Assembly (NCBI GenBank): GCA_900473795.1 | Contig: UCMT01000019.1 | Coordinates: 62,001 to 126,000, forward strand | Length of the DNA stretch: 64,000 bases | From: Hyphomicrobiales bacterium | GTDB taxonomy: Bacteria; Pseudomonadota; Alphaproteobacteria; Rhizobiales; Rhizobiaceae | Reading direction: 5' to 3' | The notes under the pieces: generated by a model | What the model saw: only the letters and a program-made list of their open reading frames with translations | Told to the model about the DNA's origin: nothing | Databases searched by the model: none | Position numbers and translations under genes: made by a program | In this document: piece after piece, positions 8,776-17,558 of the stretch | How positions within the stretch are numbered: position 1 is the stretch's first letter | Layout of the letters: every line of letters begins with the position of its first letter

Positions 8776-9285
8776 TCACTGACCGCGCGAAAGCACGTCA
8801 GCCGGGTGCTTAAAAGATCCATCCCAAAGCCCACTTCGGCTGTCCTTTGCGGCTAGCTCGGCCACCGCGTAGGCTGTGGATACAGGCACCCCAGAAGGCA
8901 GCGTCGCCGCAAATGCGGCGCCAGAGGATATCAGTGCGGTTCCGACATCGACCATGGCATAATCGATGTTGGCAGCGCATACGACGAAAGTGGCTCCATC
9001 CTTTGCAGTCCCAATCGGCTGGCATCCGACCGTGCCAGTTGAAAACAGAGCCGCCAGAGATGCAAGTGAGCGCAGCCCGCAATCTTCGTCTAGCCCCTCC
9101 GGCGAGCGGAAGTTGGTGCCTCGGATGCAGGATTGAACCCCGAACAGTCTGTATTTGCGGCCCTCGTGGCTCCAGGTGTCCCCCGTTTCGAATGTGACAT
9201 CGGAGGAAAACGAGATGGTCGCTGCTTGTGCGCAAGCCTGTGACACAAGAATAAATGCCAGAAATAGGGTTAGCTTAATCCGCAT
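8776..9285 (-). CDS. Secreted thermonuclease (SNase)-like protein
   Basis: 169 residues from the ATG at 9285, with a signal peptide (residues 1-22, ending ACAQA). The mature part resembles the staphylococcal-nuclease fold: GDTWSHEGRKYRLFGVQSC corresponds to the GDTL..YRLxGID block and the C-terminal AKDSRSGLWDG matches the A...GLW ending. The catalytic Arg/Glu pair is not clearly kept and there are four or more Cys, so it may be structural or inactive. It overlaps the upstream gene by 11 bases. SNase-like proteins occur near some T4SS clusters. Confidence 0.5.
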   Translation of the reverse strand: MRIKLTLFLAFILVSQACAQAATISFSSDVTFETGDTWSHEGRKYRLFGVQSCIRGTNFRSPEGLDEDCGLRSLASLAALFSTGTVGCQPIGTAKDGATFVVCAANIDYAMVDVGTALISSGAAFAATLPSGVPVSTAYAVAELAAKDSRSGLWDGSFKHPADVLSRGQ

Positions 9286-9901
9286 TTTGAAAGCCCATGG
9301 TCTTCCCGAGTGATTGCGTGTGTTCGAGATCAGGACGCCGTGATCGTCCATCAGGCGTCTTTCCGATCTCAGCCAAGCCGAGAAAAACCATGCTGTCATC
9401 GTCGTTGACAGTTCGATAGGGTTCGCCTTCGCCTTCGCCACCGACCAGCAAGAAGCAAGACGCTGGAATCACCTGCCCCTGCTGCACGGTCGAGAGCACC
9501 AGGGTCTTGCACAGGATGACGCGTGCCCGCTTGTTGTATATCCCGCCGACGTAGTCCCGGACGGCGTTGATGCACGGCCATGTCTGCACCCGGTTATAGG
9601 TCACGGTCTCCACCGGGCAACCCTTGAGGCCTCGTAACTGAACGTCGTACCCGGCGATTCTCCGCTCGACCGCACCGGTGATGGTGATCTCGCCGCCGAC
9701 ACGCTCAATCGCGCGGTCAACCAGTATGCCCTTGGCGTCAAATCGTTCAAGGACGAAGACCTTCCCACCCTCCTCGGCGAACTGGCGCAAATAAGATGGC
9801 GCCGGCTCCGCATAGGAGTGTTCGCCGAACTCGTTGGCTAAAGCGGTACTGGTCAGCATCAGCGAAATCGCCACGCCGCAGACCCTGAGTTGTCCAAACA
9901 T
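9275..9901 (-). CDS. Secreted protein paired with the SNase-like gene
   Basis: 208 residues from the ATG at 9901 with a signal peptide ending about residue 22 (TALAN). The mature part contains GYDVQLRGLKGCPVETVTYN and paired cysteines and may be a diverged SNase-like or other beta-barrel protein; I cannot assign it. It is divergent from virB1, 86 bases away, and shares that promoter region, which suggests a role in the cell envelope during transfer. The longer ORF start at 9931 lacks a signal peptide at its N-terminus. Confidence 0.5.
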   Translation of the reverse strand: MFGQLRVCGVAISLMLTSTALANEFGEHSYAEPAPSYLRQFAEEGGKVFVLERFDAKGILVDRAIERVGGEITITGAVERRIAGYDVQLRGLKGCPVETVTYNRVQTWPCINAVRDYVGGIYNKRARVILCKTLVLSTVQQGQVIPASCFLLVGGEGEGEPYRTVNDDDSMVFLGLAEIGKTPDGRSRRPDLEHTQSLGKTMGFQNAD

Positions 9902-9922
9902 TAAGATTTCTCCGATTTGGAA

Positions 9923-9975
9923 TTGACACATGAATCCCTAAGGAATTAATTATATTTTATTCTGCAACGCAGCAA
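9923..9975. promoter_or_regulatory. Divergent promoter between the secreted-protein pair and virB1
   Basis: Forward: TTGACA (9923-9928), 18 bases, TAATTA (9947-9952) within TTAATTATATTTT. Reverse: TTGCTG on the minus strand (9975-9970), 17 bases, the same TAATTA. The two promoters would therefore share a palindromic -10. This is copy B of the recurring A+T element, with the GTTTCC half changed to TTTTAT. Confidence 0.5.
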
Positions 9976-9987
9976 CCGGAACTTCCC

Positions 9988-10545
9988 GTGAAGACGATCG
10001 CGCTACTCCTCCTCATTTCAGCGTCCTATTCGGCCAACGCCTGCGAGCCTATCGATACGGCGAGCACGCTCGCAATGGTCAAAGCGATAGCCACGGAAGA
10101 GCAGCTCGATCCAGCTCTCGCACTCGCGGTGGTTGATGTCGAAAGCGCTGGTGGAAAGCATCAAGTGTCCGACGCCGGCGCAGTCGGGATCATGCAGCTG
10201 ATGCCGGGCACGGCCTTCGATTACGGCGTCACGGACCGCTGCGACCCCGAGGCAAACATTCGCGCCGGCGTCCGTTACCTGAAGAAACTCTATGGTGAGT
10301 TTGAGGATCCGCTGCTGATGCTCGCCGCCTACAATGCCGGTCCGGAGCGAGTCTACCAAAAGGCCGGCATTCCCGAGTTCAACGAAACCGCCCAATACGT
10401 CGTCAAGGTGATGAACCGCTGGACCCTTAATGCCAAAGCATTGGCTGCCGAGAAAAGACGCAGAGGCAGCCACCATGCTCAGAAACAGACGATCGCAATG
10501 GCGCCTTCCCCCTGGCGTGATGAGCACGTCTGGAACGGCGAATAG
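9988..10545 (+). CDS. virB1: VirB1-like lytic transglycosylase
   Basis: 185 residues from a GTG at 9988 with a signal peptide (MKTIALLLLISASYSANA). The SLT domain shows the catalytic Glu in AVVDVESAGG, followed by GAVGIMQLMPGTA and AAYNAGP, the classical family signature. It opens peptidoglycan so that the type IV channel can assemble. First gene of the transfer cluster, behind the 9923-9975 promoter, and a good start for the operon. A second transglycosylase lies at 13610. Confidence 0.85.
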   Translation: MKTIALLLLISASYSANACEPIDTASTLAMVKAIATEEQLDPALALAVVDVESAGGKHQVSDAGAVGIMQLMPGTAFDYGVTDRCDPEANIRAGVRYLKKLYGEFEDPLLMLAAYNAGPERVYQKAGIPEFNETAQYVVKVMNRWTLNAKALAAEKRRRGSHHAQKQTIAMAPSPWRDEHVWNGE

Positions 10546-10593
10546 ATCGACCGTTTTCTCAAGCTTCTCCTTCAAAACGCAGAGGACTTCCGC

Positions 10594-10917
10594 ATGACCA
10601 TTCTTTCGACAGTATCACGTTCCCGTTTCAAGACGACGGTATGCCTCGCTCTCCTGACAACCGGGCTGGCACTCGCGCCGAACTTTGCCTATGCGCAGTC
10701 CGCTGCTCCCGTCGAAGGGATCCTCGAATGGTTCGTTGGCGTGCTTCAGGGCAACGTCGCGCGGTCTCTCGCGATTATCGCCGTCTGCTTCCTCGGCTTT
10801 CTGTTTTTGACCGGGCGTATGGCCTGGCAGGGAGCGATCTCCATCGTCATCGGTATTGCGATCATCTTCGGTGCGGCGCAGCTCGTCGATGCCATGAAGT
10901 CGTCGGCGGGCATTTAA
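10594..10917 (+). CDS. virB2: VirB2/TrbC-like major pilin
   Basis: 107 residues: a long signal peptide ending near AYAQS (residues 32-36), then a short mature pilin with two hydrophobic helices separated by a basic turn (TGRMAWQG), the VirB2/TrbC pattern. The product is inserted in the inner membrane and polymerised into the conjugative pilus. It is followed one base later by virB3. Confidence 0.8.
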   Translation: MTILSTVSRSRFKTTVCLALLTTGLALAPNFAYAQSAAPVEGILEWFVGVLQGNVARSLAIIAVCFLGFLFLTGRMAWQGAISIVIGIAIIFGAAQLVDAMKSSAGI

Positions 10918-10918
10918 G

Positions 10919-11209
10919 ATGCGCGAGGACGCTCCCGACGTCGAACCGCTGATCCTGCCGTTGACCCGGCCGCCGATGTATTTTGGCGTCGACATCATCA
11001 TCTTCGTCATCAACGGACTGTTCGGGATCGTCTTGTTCATTGCAACCTCGAGCTTCCTCGCGCCGCTCATCGTCCTGCCCATTCATTTCATCGGTCTCTA
11101 CCTTTGCCAACGCGACGTCCACATCGTCCGCCTGGTCCAGGTGTTCTTGTCAATGCGCAGGGCGATCCGCAACAGGAGGTTCTGGAGAGCGGGGAGCTAT
11201 AGCCCGTGA
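10919..11209 (+). CDS. virB3: VirB3/TrbD-like inner-membrane protein
   Basis: 96 residues with one to two membrane helices (roughly 24-60) and the VirB3 opening LILPLTRPPMYFGVD. VirB3 links pilin handling to the VirB4 ATPase. Its stop overlaps the GTG start of virB4 (GTGA), so translation is coupled. Confidence 0.82.
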   Translation: MREDAPDVEPLILPLTRPPMYFGVDIIIFVINGLFGIVLFIATSSFLAPLIVLPIHFIGLYLCQRDVHIVRLVQVFLSMRRAIRNRRFWRAGSYSP

Positions 11210-13617
11210 ACATCGTCAATCACGATTTAAAGTTCGGACGCGAACGCGCCCGCGAAATCAGCATCGGCACCCATGTTCCCTATTTGCGTCATGTCGATGA
11301 AGAGACCATCGTCACCAAGACCGGTATGCTCCTGCAGGTCATCAAGCTTTCCGGGCTTCCTTACCAGACGATGGACCAGGCAGAGATCAATGCGCGTCTT
11401 GCCAACCGCAACATGACGGTCCGGTCGCTCGGGTCCTCGCGCTTTGCGCTTTATGCGACCATCATCCGGCGTCAGATCATCCCTGCAATCGACGGGGAAT
11501 TCGACAATCCCTTCGCAGACGAGCTGAACGCCCGCTACATGGACGGACTGAAGCACCGGACGATGTTCGTCAACGAGCTTTATCTGACCGTCATTCGACG
11601 GCCAATGACCGGCCGCGCTGGCAAGGTCGATCGCATGTTCGACGTCTTCCGCATGGCGGACAATGAGGTTGAGGCCAAAGGCGAAGCGCTGCGCAACCTG
11701 AAAGATATGGTTTCGGGGATCGTCGGCGACTTCCGCACCTATCGGCCGGAGCTCCTGTCCTGTGTGACCCGCGAGGGAGGCATCTTCTCGGAGCCAGCAG
11801 AGTTTTTCGCAAAAATCCTTGCCGCCGGCGACGAGCGGTCGATGCCCCTGCCCCGTATGTCGCTTGCCGACTATATCGGGACCGGTCGTATTCTGTTTGG
11901 CCGCAAGGCAACCGAAATCTGGTCGGACGACGGATCCACTTCCAAAGTCGCCGCTATGGTGTCGATCAAAGAATATCCGCCGATGACGACGCCGGGCCAA
12001 CTCGACGGGCTGCTGCGCCTCCCTTACGAGTTCATCGTCACCCATTCCTTTGCTCCCGAGGATCGCACGTCCGTCACCGAGGCGATAGCGACCATCAGCC
12101 GGCAGATCTCCAATTCCGACGATGGCGGTACGGCTGTCGAGGACGATGTCGAGACCGCCCGAGACCGCCTCGCCTCGGGCGAGGTGGTCTTCGGCAAACA
12201 CCATATGACCGTCGCCGTGCTGGCGCACGAGCCTGCTGGCCTTAACCGCGCGGTTGCCGACGTCACCGCCGAACTTGCCCGCATGGGCGTCGTCGCGGTG
12301 CGCGAAGATCTCAACCAGGAAGCGTCGTGGTGGGCGCAGCTACCGGCGAATTTCGCCTATGTCGCCAGGCAGGGGTTGATCTCGTCGGTCAACTTTGCCG
12401 GGCTGTTTTCCGCGCATAATTTCCCGTCCGGGCAGACACATAAAGTGCATTGGGGCAAACCCATCTCGCTTTTGGAAACGACGAGCCAGACCGCCTATTT
12501 CTTCAATTTCCATGAGGATGATGTCGGCAATTTCACGGTCATTGGACCCACCGGCTCCGGCAAGACGGTGGCACTGTCGTTTCTGCTTGCGCAGGGGATG
12601 CGCGTTGAGCCGCGGCCGCGCTGTGTGTTCATCGACAAGGACCGTGGGGGCGAGATTTTCGTGCGCGCCATGGGCGGACGCTACGAGCGAATGTCTCCCG
12701 GCGAGCCGACCGGGTTTGCCCCTCTCCAGCTTGACGATACGCCGGCCAATCGCAGTTTCGGCAAGACGCTGATTTCCTATCTGGTCACGCCGGCTGACCG
12801 GGTGCTTCACGCCGAGGAGATGGCCGTGATCTCCGACGCGGTCGATAGCATCTATACCGATTTCGATAGACCGCAGCGTCGGCTCGACATGCTGGCGGAG
12901 GCGCTGAAGGGCCGGATGCGATCCGGTATTGGCGATCTTGCGGACCGGCTGAAGGAATGGACGACCGGCGATAAGGGCTGGCTCTTCAACAATGCCGAGG
13001 ACAAGCTCGATTTCTCAGGCTCGGTGATCGGCTTCGACATGACGGAGATCCTGTCCGACAAGCGCACCCGCTCGGCCGCTCTCCTTTACATGTTCCACCG
13101 CATCCAGGAGATTCTTGATGGCCGGCCGTCGATGATCTTCCTCGACGAAGGTTGGCGCCTGCTCGACGACGAGGTGTTTTCCGGTTTCATCAAGGACTGG
13201 CTGAAAACCATTCGAAAGATGAACGGCATTGTCGGCTTCGGCACCCAGTCTGCTTCCGACGTCGTGCGCTCCGATCTTCGCAACACGATCATCGAGCAGA
13301 CGATGACCAACATCTTCTTCCCGAACGCGTCGGCCGATGAGGAGAGTTACCGCAAGGCCTTCGAGCTGTCGGAAAAGGAGTTCCGGTTCATCAAGCAGGC
13401 GGATAAGGCTAGCCGAACCTTTCTGGTCAAGCATGCGCAGGATTCCATCATCGCCCGTCTCGACCTTTCGGCCATGCCCGATCTGGTGAAGGTGTTGTCT
13501 GGACGTCCGGAAACGGTGCGCGAATGCGAGCATCTGCGAGAGACTTTTGGCGATGAGCCGGCCGCCTGGCTGCCGCACTTTTGCGGCTGGACGATACAGG
13601 AGGCAAGCGATGCATAA
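11206..13617 (+). CDS. virB4: VirB4/TrbE-like T4SS ATPase
   Basis: 803 residues. Walker A IGPTGSGKT is at residues 446-454 and Walker B SMIFLDEG at about 643-650, with GFGTQSASD and FFPN(A)SADEE further on, typical of VirB4/CagE. It drives pilus assembly and substrate transfer at the inner membrane. Starts with GTG overlapping virB3; its 3' end overlaps the start of the next gene by 8 bases. Confidence 0.92.
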   Translation: MNIVNHDLKFGRERAREISIGTHVPYLRHVDEETIVTKTGMLLQVIKLSGLPYQTMDQAEINARLANRNMTVRSLGSSRFALYATIIRRQIIPAIDGEFDNPFADELNARYMDGLKHRTMFVNELYLTVIRRPMTGRAGKVDRMFDVFRMADNEVEAKGEALRNLKDMVSGIVGDFRTYRPELLSCVTREGGIFSEPAEFFAKILAAGDERSMPLPRMSLADYIGTGRILFGRKATEIWSDDGSTSKVAAMVSIKEYPPMTTPGQLDGLLRLPYEFIVTHSFAPEDRTSVTEAIATISRQISNSDDGGTAVEDDVETARDRLASGEVVFGKHHMTVAVLAHEPAGLNRAVADVTAELARMGVVAVREDLNQEASWWAQLPANFAYVARQGLISSVNFAGLFSAHNFPSGQTHKVHWGKPISLLETTSQTAYFFNFHEDDVGNFTVIGPTGSGKTVALSFLLAQGMRVEPRPRCVFIDKDRGGEIFVRAMGGRYERMSPGEPTGFAPLQLDDTPANRSFGKTLISYLVTPADRVLHAEEMAVISDAVDSIYTDFDRPQRRLDMLAEALKGRMRSGIGDLADRLKEWTTGDKGWLFNNAEDKLDFSGSVIGFDMTEILSDKRTRSAALLYMFHRIQEILDGRPSMIFLDEGWRLLDDEVFSGFIKDWLKTIRKMNGIVGFGTQSASDVVRSDLRNTIIEQTMTNIFFPNASADEESYRKAFELSEKEFRFIKQADKASRTFLVKHAQDSIIARLDLSAMPDLVKVLSGRPETVRECEHLRETFGDEPAAWLPHFCGWTIQEASDA

Positions 13618-14776
13618 AGCGGTTCTTCTTTTGCTCTTCGCTGGGCTTGCGTGTGGACCATCACCGTCTGTCTGGGCGGATGTTCCTGTCATCGACGACG
13701 ACGTGGAGGACAAGCGCTCCGAGGACGAAAACCATTCCGAGACCGACAAAGACACCCAGGAAGACCAGCTCGAAGAGCAGACCGTCACCAGCTGCAACAT
13801 CTCGCAGAAGGAAAAGAACCGGCGTTTGTATCGATCGCCGGCGCAGGCAGTGAATGAAGACACCAGCAATGTCGAGCTGATCAAGCACTATGCCGACAAA
13901 TACAATGTTCCCGTCGGCCTGGCGCTGTCTGTTGCACATGCGGAGTCCGGGATTTCTACCTGCTCGGGCTCACCGACCGGTGTAAAGGGCGTGATGCAGC
14001 TGACGAAACGCACCGGCAAGGGCATGGGTTTCGACCGCGACATCAACGAGGAGAATATCGAGGGCGGTGTCAAATATCTGGGGCTCGGTGTCAACAAATG
14101 CGGGACCACGGACTATGCCTGCCTTGCCTCCTGGTACAATGGCTCGACGGCGGCAGAGCAGAAGAACTGGGCCGGCAAGGTCGGGAGGAACCATGGGTGG
14201 TTCAACGCCTATGCCGGCGGCTCCAATATCGAGGAGATCACCTCGCCATCCTTCAAATCCACTGTCGACTACGGATCCGAGGCCACGCGCAACGCCAATC
14301 GTGCCGCCGCTGGCTCCGTCGACATGGCCATCTCCGGGATCGATAGGAGCTCTGCCCGCGTGCAGGAAGCCGGGCAACGGATCGATGCCCTGTCGTCATC
14401 GGTCGGCGCCTCGGAAATCTACCAGGATGCCTGGGATGACAATACGCAAGCGCGCGCCGTCAACGCCGAGCTCCTCAACAACTTGATGACTGCCCGTAAT
14501 CTCTTCAACGAGCTGTTGCAGGCGCGCCTGCAGATGAAGCTGTCAAAGTCCTCCGAGACCGCCAAGGCCATGAAGTCCGATCCCAACGTCAATCCCTATA
14601 GCTGTGATCCCGTCATTCTCGAGCAAATGAAGGTGCCGCGCGCCGACTGGCCACGTTGCGCTGTCATCGCTGCTGCCGAGGGTGAAACGTCGGTGCTGTC
14701 GTCGTCGGGCAATTCCGACGGCGCGATCGCCGACAATCTTCTGTCCATCCAAAATGCCGCAGAGGCGACCGATTAA
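13610..14776 (+). CDS. Lytic transglycosylase with VirB5-like ends
   Basis: 388 residues from the ATG at 13610 (the ORF opens earlier, but the signal peptide MHKAVLLLLFAGLACG begins here). An SLT domain occupies about 85-200: catalytic Glu in SVAHAESG, then GVKGVMQLT and LASWYNGS. The first mature residues are ADVPVID, the same as in the VirB5 gene that follows. The last third, with LLQARLQMKLSKSSETAKAM and NPYS, aligns with the VirB5 C-terminus (EMQMRLTQQSETAKML, NPFK). It looks like a VirB5 paralogue carrying an inserted transglycosylase domain, and would act in the periplasm. Confidence 0.75.
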   Translation: MHKAVLLLLFAGLACGPSPSVWADVPVIDDDVEDKRSEDENHSETDKDTQEDQLEEQTVTSCNISQKEKNRRLYRSPAQAVNEDTSNVELIKHYADKYNVPVGLALSVAHAESGISTCSGSPTGVKGVMQLTKRTGKGMGFDRDINEENIEGGVKYLGLGVNKCGTTDYACLASWYNGSTAAEQKNWAGKVGRNHGWFNAYAGGSNIEEITSPSFKSTVDYGSEATRNANRAAAGSVDMAISGIDRSSARVQEAGQRIDALSSSVGASEIYQDAWDDNTQARAVNAELLNNLMTARNLFNELLQARLQMKLSKSSETAKAMKSDPNVNPYSCDPVILEQMKVPRADWPRCAVIAAAEGETSVLSSSGNSDGAIADNLLSIQNAAEATD

Positions 14777-14787
14777 GAGGTTTCATC

Positions 14788-15504
14788 ATGAGAACGAGAC
14801 TTGCAATCGCTGCCGTTATTGCCGTTTCGACGCCGGCTTTTGCCGACGTTCCGGTCATCGACAACGCCAACCTGACGATCGCCAGAAAGAATGCCGAAAA
14901 CACTGGCAAAATCATGAACACAAATACCGACATCCTGGAAAAGACCAAGGCGATCCTTGGTGCCCTCTCCGGGAGCCGCGACGGGTCCATGGGTATTTCC
15001 TCGACCGGCTTAAGCGGAAATATGTCAGTTTCCGCAGCACCATCTTTCTCATCCATCATGAACGGTGGAACGCTGTCCTTTGGCGGCCTCGACGCCAACT
15101 CCCAGAATATCGCGGCGACGTTGATCAACGGCCTTCAGCTCGTCAAACAGGTGAAGGCAATCGTTGACGGCGACGATGCGGGCGCGATGAACAGTGCCTT
15201 CTCCGGCGCCGTAAACACAGTCACCCTGCTCTCGGCACTGACGCAGCAGGCGACGCAAGGGATCTCCAAGAGGGAACAGTCGCTTCAGTCGGCGACTGGT
15301 CAGATCGGTTCATCCGAAGACGTAAAGGGCTCGGTCGACGCCAATACCCGCATGCAGCTGGAGACGGCGCGTACCATCAATGAGTTGATCGGCGTTTCGA
15401 ACGGCGCGGTCTCCGCTCTCAATACCGAGATGCAGATGCGACTGACGCAGCAATCCGAGACCGCCAAGATGCTGCAATATAAAGACATCAACCCGTTCAA
15501 GTGA
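14788..15504 (+). CDS. virB5: VirB5/TrbJ-like minor pilin
   Basis: 238 residues, signal peptide ending PAFA, then ADVPVIDNANLTIARKNAENTGKI, a helical middle and QTSETAK-type ending. VirB5 proteins sit at the pilus tip and mediate adhesion. The residues ADVPVID and the C-terminal QSETAKML..NPF recur in the neighbouring transglycosylase, indicating duplication. Eleven bases separate the two genes. Confidence 0.8.
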   Translation: MRTRLAIAAVIAVSTPAFADVPVIDNANLTIARKNAENTGKIMNTNTDILEKTKAILGALSGSRDGSMGISSTGLSGNMSVSAAPSFSSIMNGGTLSFGGLDANSQNIAATLINGLQLVKQVKAIVDGDDAGAMNSAFSGAVNTVTLLSALTQQATQGISKREQSLQSATGQIGSSEDVKGSVDANTRMQLETARTINELIGVSNGAVSALNTEMQMRLTQQSETAKMLQYKDINPFK

Positions 15505-15510
15505 GACCGC

Positions 15511-15684
15511 ATGCGATTGCTCGTGATGACAATGCTGGTAGGGCTGGTCTTCGTTGCCGGCTGCCAGACAAAGGGCGAGAAGAAAGCCCCCTGCCCGCCG
15601 ATCTCCGGATATGGGCCGGCCGACGACTTGTGTGGCCCTGCCCTTCCGGTCAATGACGTGTTTACGTCCGTCCTGAAGGAATAA
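15511..15684 (+). CDS. Small lipoprotein, VirB7/TrbK-like
   Basis: 57 residues: MRLLVMTMLVGLVFVAGC is a lipoprotein signal peptide with lipobox VAGC (Cys18), followed by a short soluble tail with three more Cys and several Pro. Size and place between virB5 and virB6 suit a VirB7-type outer-membrane lipoprotein or a TrbK/Eex-type entry-exclusion lipoprotein; the sequence does not decide. Six bases after virB5, four before virB6. Confidence 0.7.
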   Translation: MRLLVMTMLVGLVFVAGCQTKGEKKAPCPPISGYGPADDLCGPALPVNDVFTSVLKE

Positions 15685-15688
15685 CGAG

Positions 15689-16708
15689 ATGGCGGCGACC
15701 ACGATCATTTCGGATATCTTCGAGAAGCTCGACAATATCGGCGAGACCTTCATCTCGAACGCCTATGAAGGCTTGGCCCTTCAGGTCACCGTCCTGTTCG
15801 GGTCGATGCTGACACTCTATGTCATCTGGTGGGGTTACATGATCCTTGCCGGCCGGGACGGATTTTCCGTACCGGAAGCGGCTTGGCGGCTGGGGCGAGC
15901 CTTCTTCATCTATTACATGGCGACCAACTGGGACGCCTTTTCCGCCACGCTCTACCAGCTTGTGCAAGCCGTGCCGAACCTGATCTCCGACACGATCATC
16001 GAGTCGATTGCAGGCTCAGGCGGCATACTCGACGGTGGAACCGACGATACGACCGGCGTCGTGAAAATCCTCGACGCAGTGTTTGAGACAGCCGGCAAAG
16101 TCTATGAGCAGGTGGCGACCGGTACGTTCGAATATGTTGGCGCGCTGATTGGTGCTGTCGTCTTCGTCGTCGCCATGATCTTCATTGCCGTTGCTGCCGC
16201 CGCGATCCTTGCTGCCAAGCTGATGCTGTTCATCACGCTGGCGCTGGCGCCAGTGTTCATCATTCTGGCGCTCTATCGCTGGAGCTTCCGGTTCACGGAT
16301 GGTTGGCTGCTGCTCATGGTCAATCTTATGGTGACGCAGACTTTAATGATGTCATTCCTGGCGTTCCTCTACCAACTCATTGAGCTCGCCATTAACACGG
16401 CCAACAATACGGCCACGGAAAGCAAGCTGTCCTATGTGGCGCCATTCGTGATCGTCTGCCTGCTCGGTATCGTGGTGTTCAGATTTATCCCATCCTTCGC
16501 CAGCGCAATCGTTGGCGGCATGGCGCTCGGTCAAGGGGACGTTCCATTTCAGGGCGGGAAGGAATCGTGGCGCCGTGCCAGCTTTCAGGTCACCGGGCGA
16601 GCACGGATTCTGCGGACCGGTCTAGGGCGGCGACGGAGCTCCGCCGACGTTCAAGCAGCTCGCGCCCGCGCCATTCAACGAGAAACTGAAAAGAACGCTC
16701 AACTTTAA
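15689..16708 (+). CDS. virB6: VirB6/TrbL-like polytopic channel protein
   Basis: 339 residues with about six membrane helices in the TrbL/VirB6 arrangement (VLFGSMLTLYVIWWGYMIL, then a periplasmic loop, then VFVVAMIFIAVAAAAILAAK and further helices) and a basic cytoplasmic tail rich in Arg. VirB6 forms part of the inner-membrane channel. Last gene of the first transfer operon. Confidence 0.87.
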   Translation: MAATTIISDIFEKLDNIGETFISNAYEGLALQVTVLFGSMLTLYVIWWGYMILAGRDGFSVPEAAWRLGRAFFIYYMATNWDAFSATLYQLVQAVPNLISDTIIESIAGSGGILDGGTDDTTGVVKILDAVFETAGKVYEQVATGTFEYVGALIGAVVFVVAMIFIAVAAAAILAAKLMLFITLALAPVFIILALYRWSFRFTDGWLLLMVNLMVTQTLMMSFLAFLYQLIELAINTANNTATESKLSYVAPFVIVCLLGIVVFRFIPSFASAIVGGMALGQGDVPFQGGKESWRRASFQVTGRARILRTGLGRRRSSADVQAARARAIQRETEKNAQL

Positions 16709-16731
16709 GCTGGCCTAGAACGAGCTTGGTC

Positions 16732-16747
16732 GTTAAATATAGTTTGC
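16732..16747 (+). promoter_or_regulatory. Copy C of the A+T element
   Basis: GTTAAATATAGTTTGC differs from the consensus at two or three places. It stands 18 bases before the GTG at 16765 and would place a promoter for the next gene just downstream of virB6. No good -35 is seen. Confidence 0.35.
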
Positions 16748-16764
16748 GTGGAAGGGGACCTATC

Positions 16765-16998
16765 GTGCAGCATTGGGGTGACAATCGCCGCTATACCGCG
16801 GCTCTCCAGGAACAGGAGCACGTCAACGAGGAACTGGCTGAACGGGCCAGATCCGAGTCAAAGAAAGGCGGCAACCTCGGTTTTCTGCTTTTCATCGTCG
16901 CCGTCGTTCTCTTCAAGCCGTTCGTAGAATATTGCCTAGCCCTGTACGGCACGGCCACCAGCTACATTAATAGCATAGCCGGCATGTTGGGCCTTTAA
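16765..16998 (+). CDS. Small single-helix protein in the virB cluster
   Basis: 78 residues starting from GTG with AAGGGG seven bases upstream. The N-terminal half is charged and helical (YTAALQEQEHVNEELAERARSESKK) and is followed by a membrane helix (GFLLFIVAVVLFKPFVEYCLALYG). It may be a small inner-membrane T4SS component; no family recognised. Confidence 0.6.
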   Translation: MQHWGDNRRYTAALQEQEHVNEELAERARSESKKGGNLGFLLFIVAVVLFKPFVEYCLALYGTATSYINSIAGMLGL

Positions 16999-17012
16999 AC
17001 TGGGAGACCCTG

Positions 17013-17384
17013 ATGACCAAAACTCCCGCAGCACTCATAGTGTTTGCAATGCTGTTTCCCGCCATAGCGATGGCGCAGTCGAAAAGCTCGATCGTTCCGG
17101 TAATGACTGGCGCTTATGCCCCTGCCGAAGGCGGCTGCAACGCAGCAGCGGCCGCCTTTATCTATATCGAGGATAAGAGTATCGCCGCCAATAAAACCAC
17201 CGGGACAGTGACATCGGCCAAAAAGGACGGCGCTTCCTACGTGCTTGATGTCCTCTGGATTGAGGCTGGGGCAGACAAAGCGGACGGCGATCGCGATACG
17301 GTCCGGATCGAGGTGAAGGACGACAGGAGCTTCTATTTCTCCAATTCCGCGTCCGAGAGAACGCTGATGCGGTGGTGCAGCTAA
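17013..17384 (+). CDS. Small secreted protein in the virB cluster
   Basis: 123 residues, signal peptide ending AIAMA, then a beta-rich domain with two cysteines (EGGCNAA and final RWCS) that could pair. No family recognised; position indicates a periplasmic transfer protein. It follows the single-helix protein by 14 bases, so they form a unit. Confidence 0.6.
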   Translation: MTKTPAALIVFAMLFPAIAMAQSKSSIVPVMTGAYAPAEGGCNAAAAAFIYIEDKSIAANKTTGTVTSAKKDGASYVLDVLWIEAGADKADGDRDTVRIEVKDDRSFYFSNSASERTLMRWCS

Positions 17385-17510
17385 GTATCGAACTTATGCA
17401 ATCCCGTCGGGACAAGAGCAGCTTTTGAGCGAGCGACGCTGATTTTCAGGCCAAACAAACACGTTCAAAACCACGCTGAGAGGGGTCCTGGGCTCTCCAT
17501 GCCCACAGAA

Positions 17511-17526
17511 TAAAATATAATTTATC
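17511..17526 (+). promoter_or_regulatory. A+T-rich promoter before virB8
   Basis: TAAAATATAATTTATC contains a perfect TATAAT at 17516-17521, 37 bases before the virB8 ATG. It is similar in composition to the recurring element but lacks GTTTCC. Likely the promoter for virB8-virD4. Confidence 0.4.
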
Positions 17527-17558
17527 AGACTGCGAAAGCAGTGCATTTGGAAGCAGAT

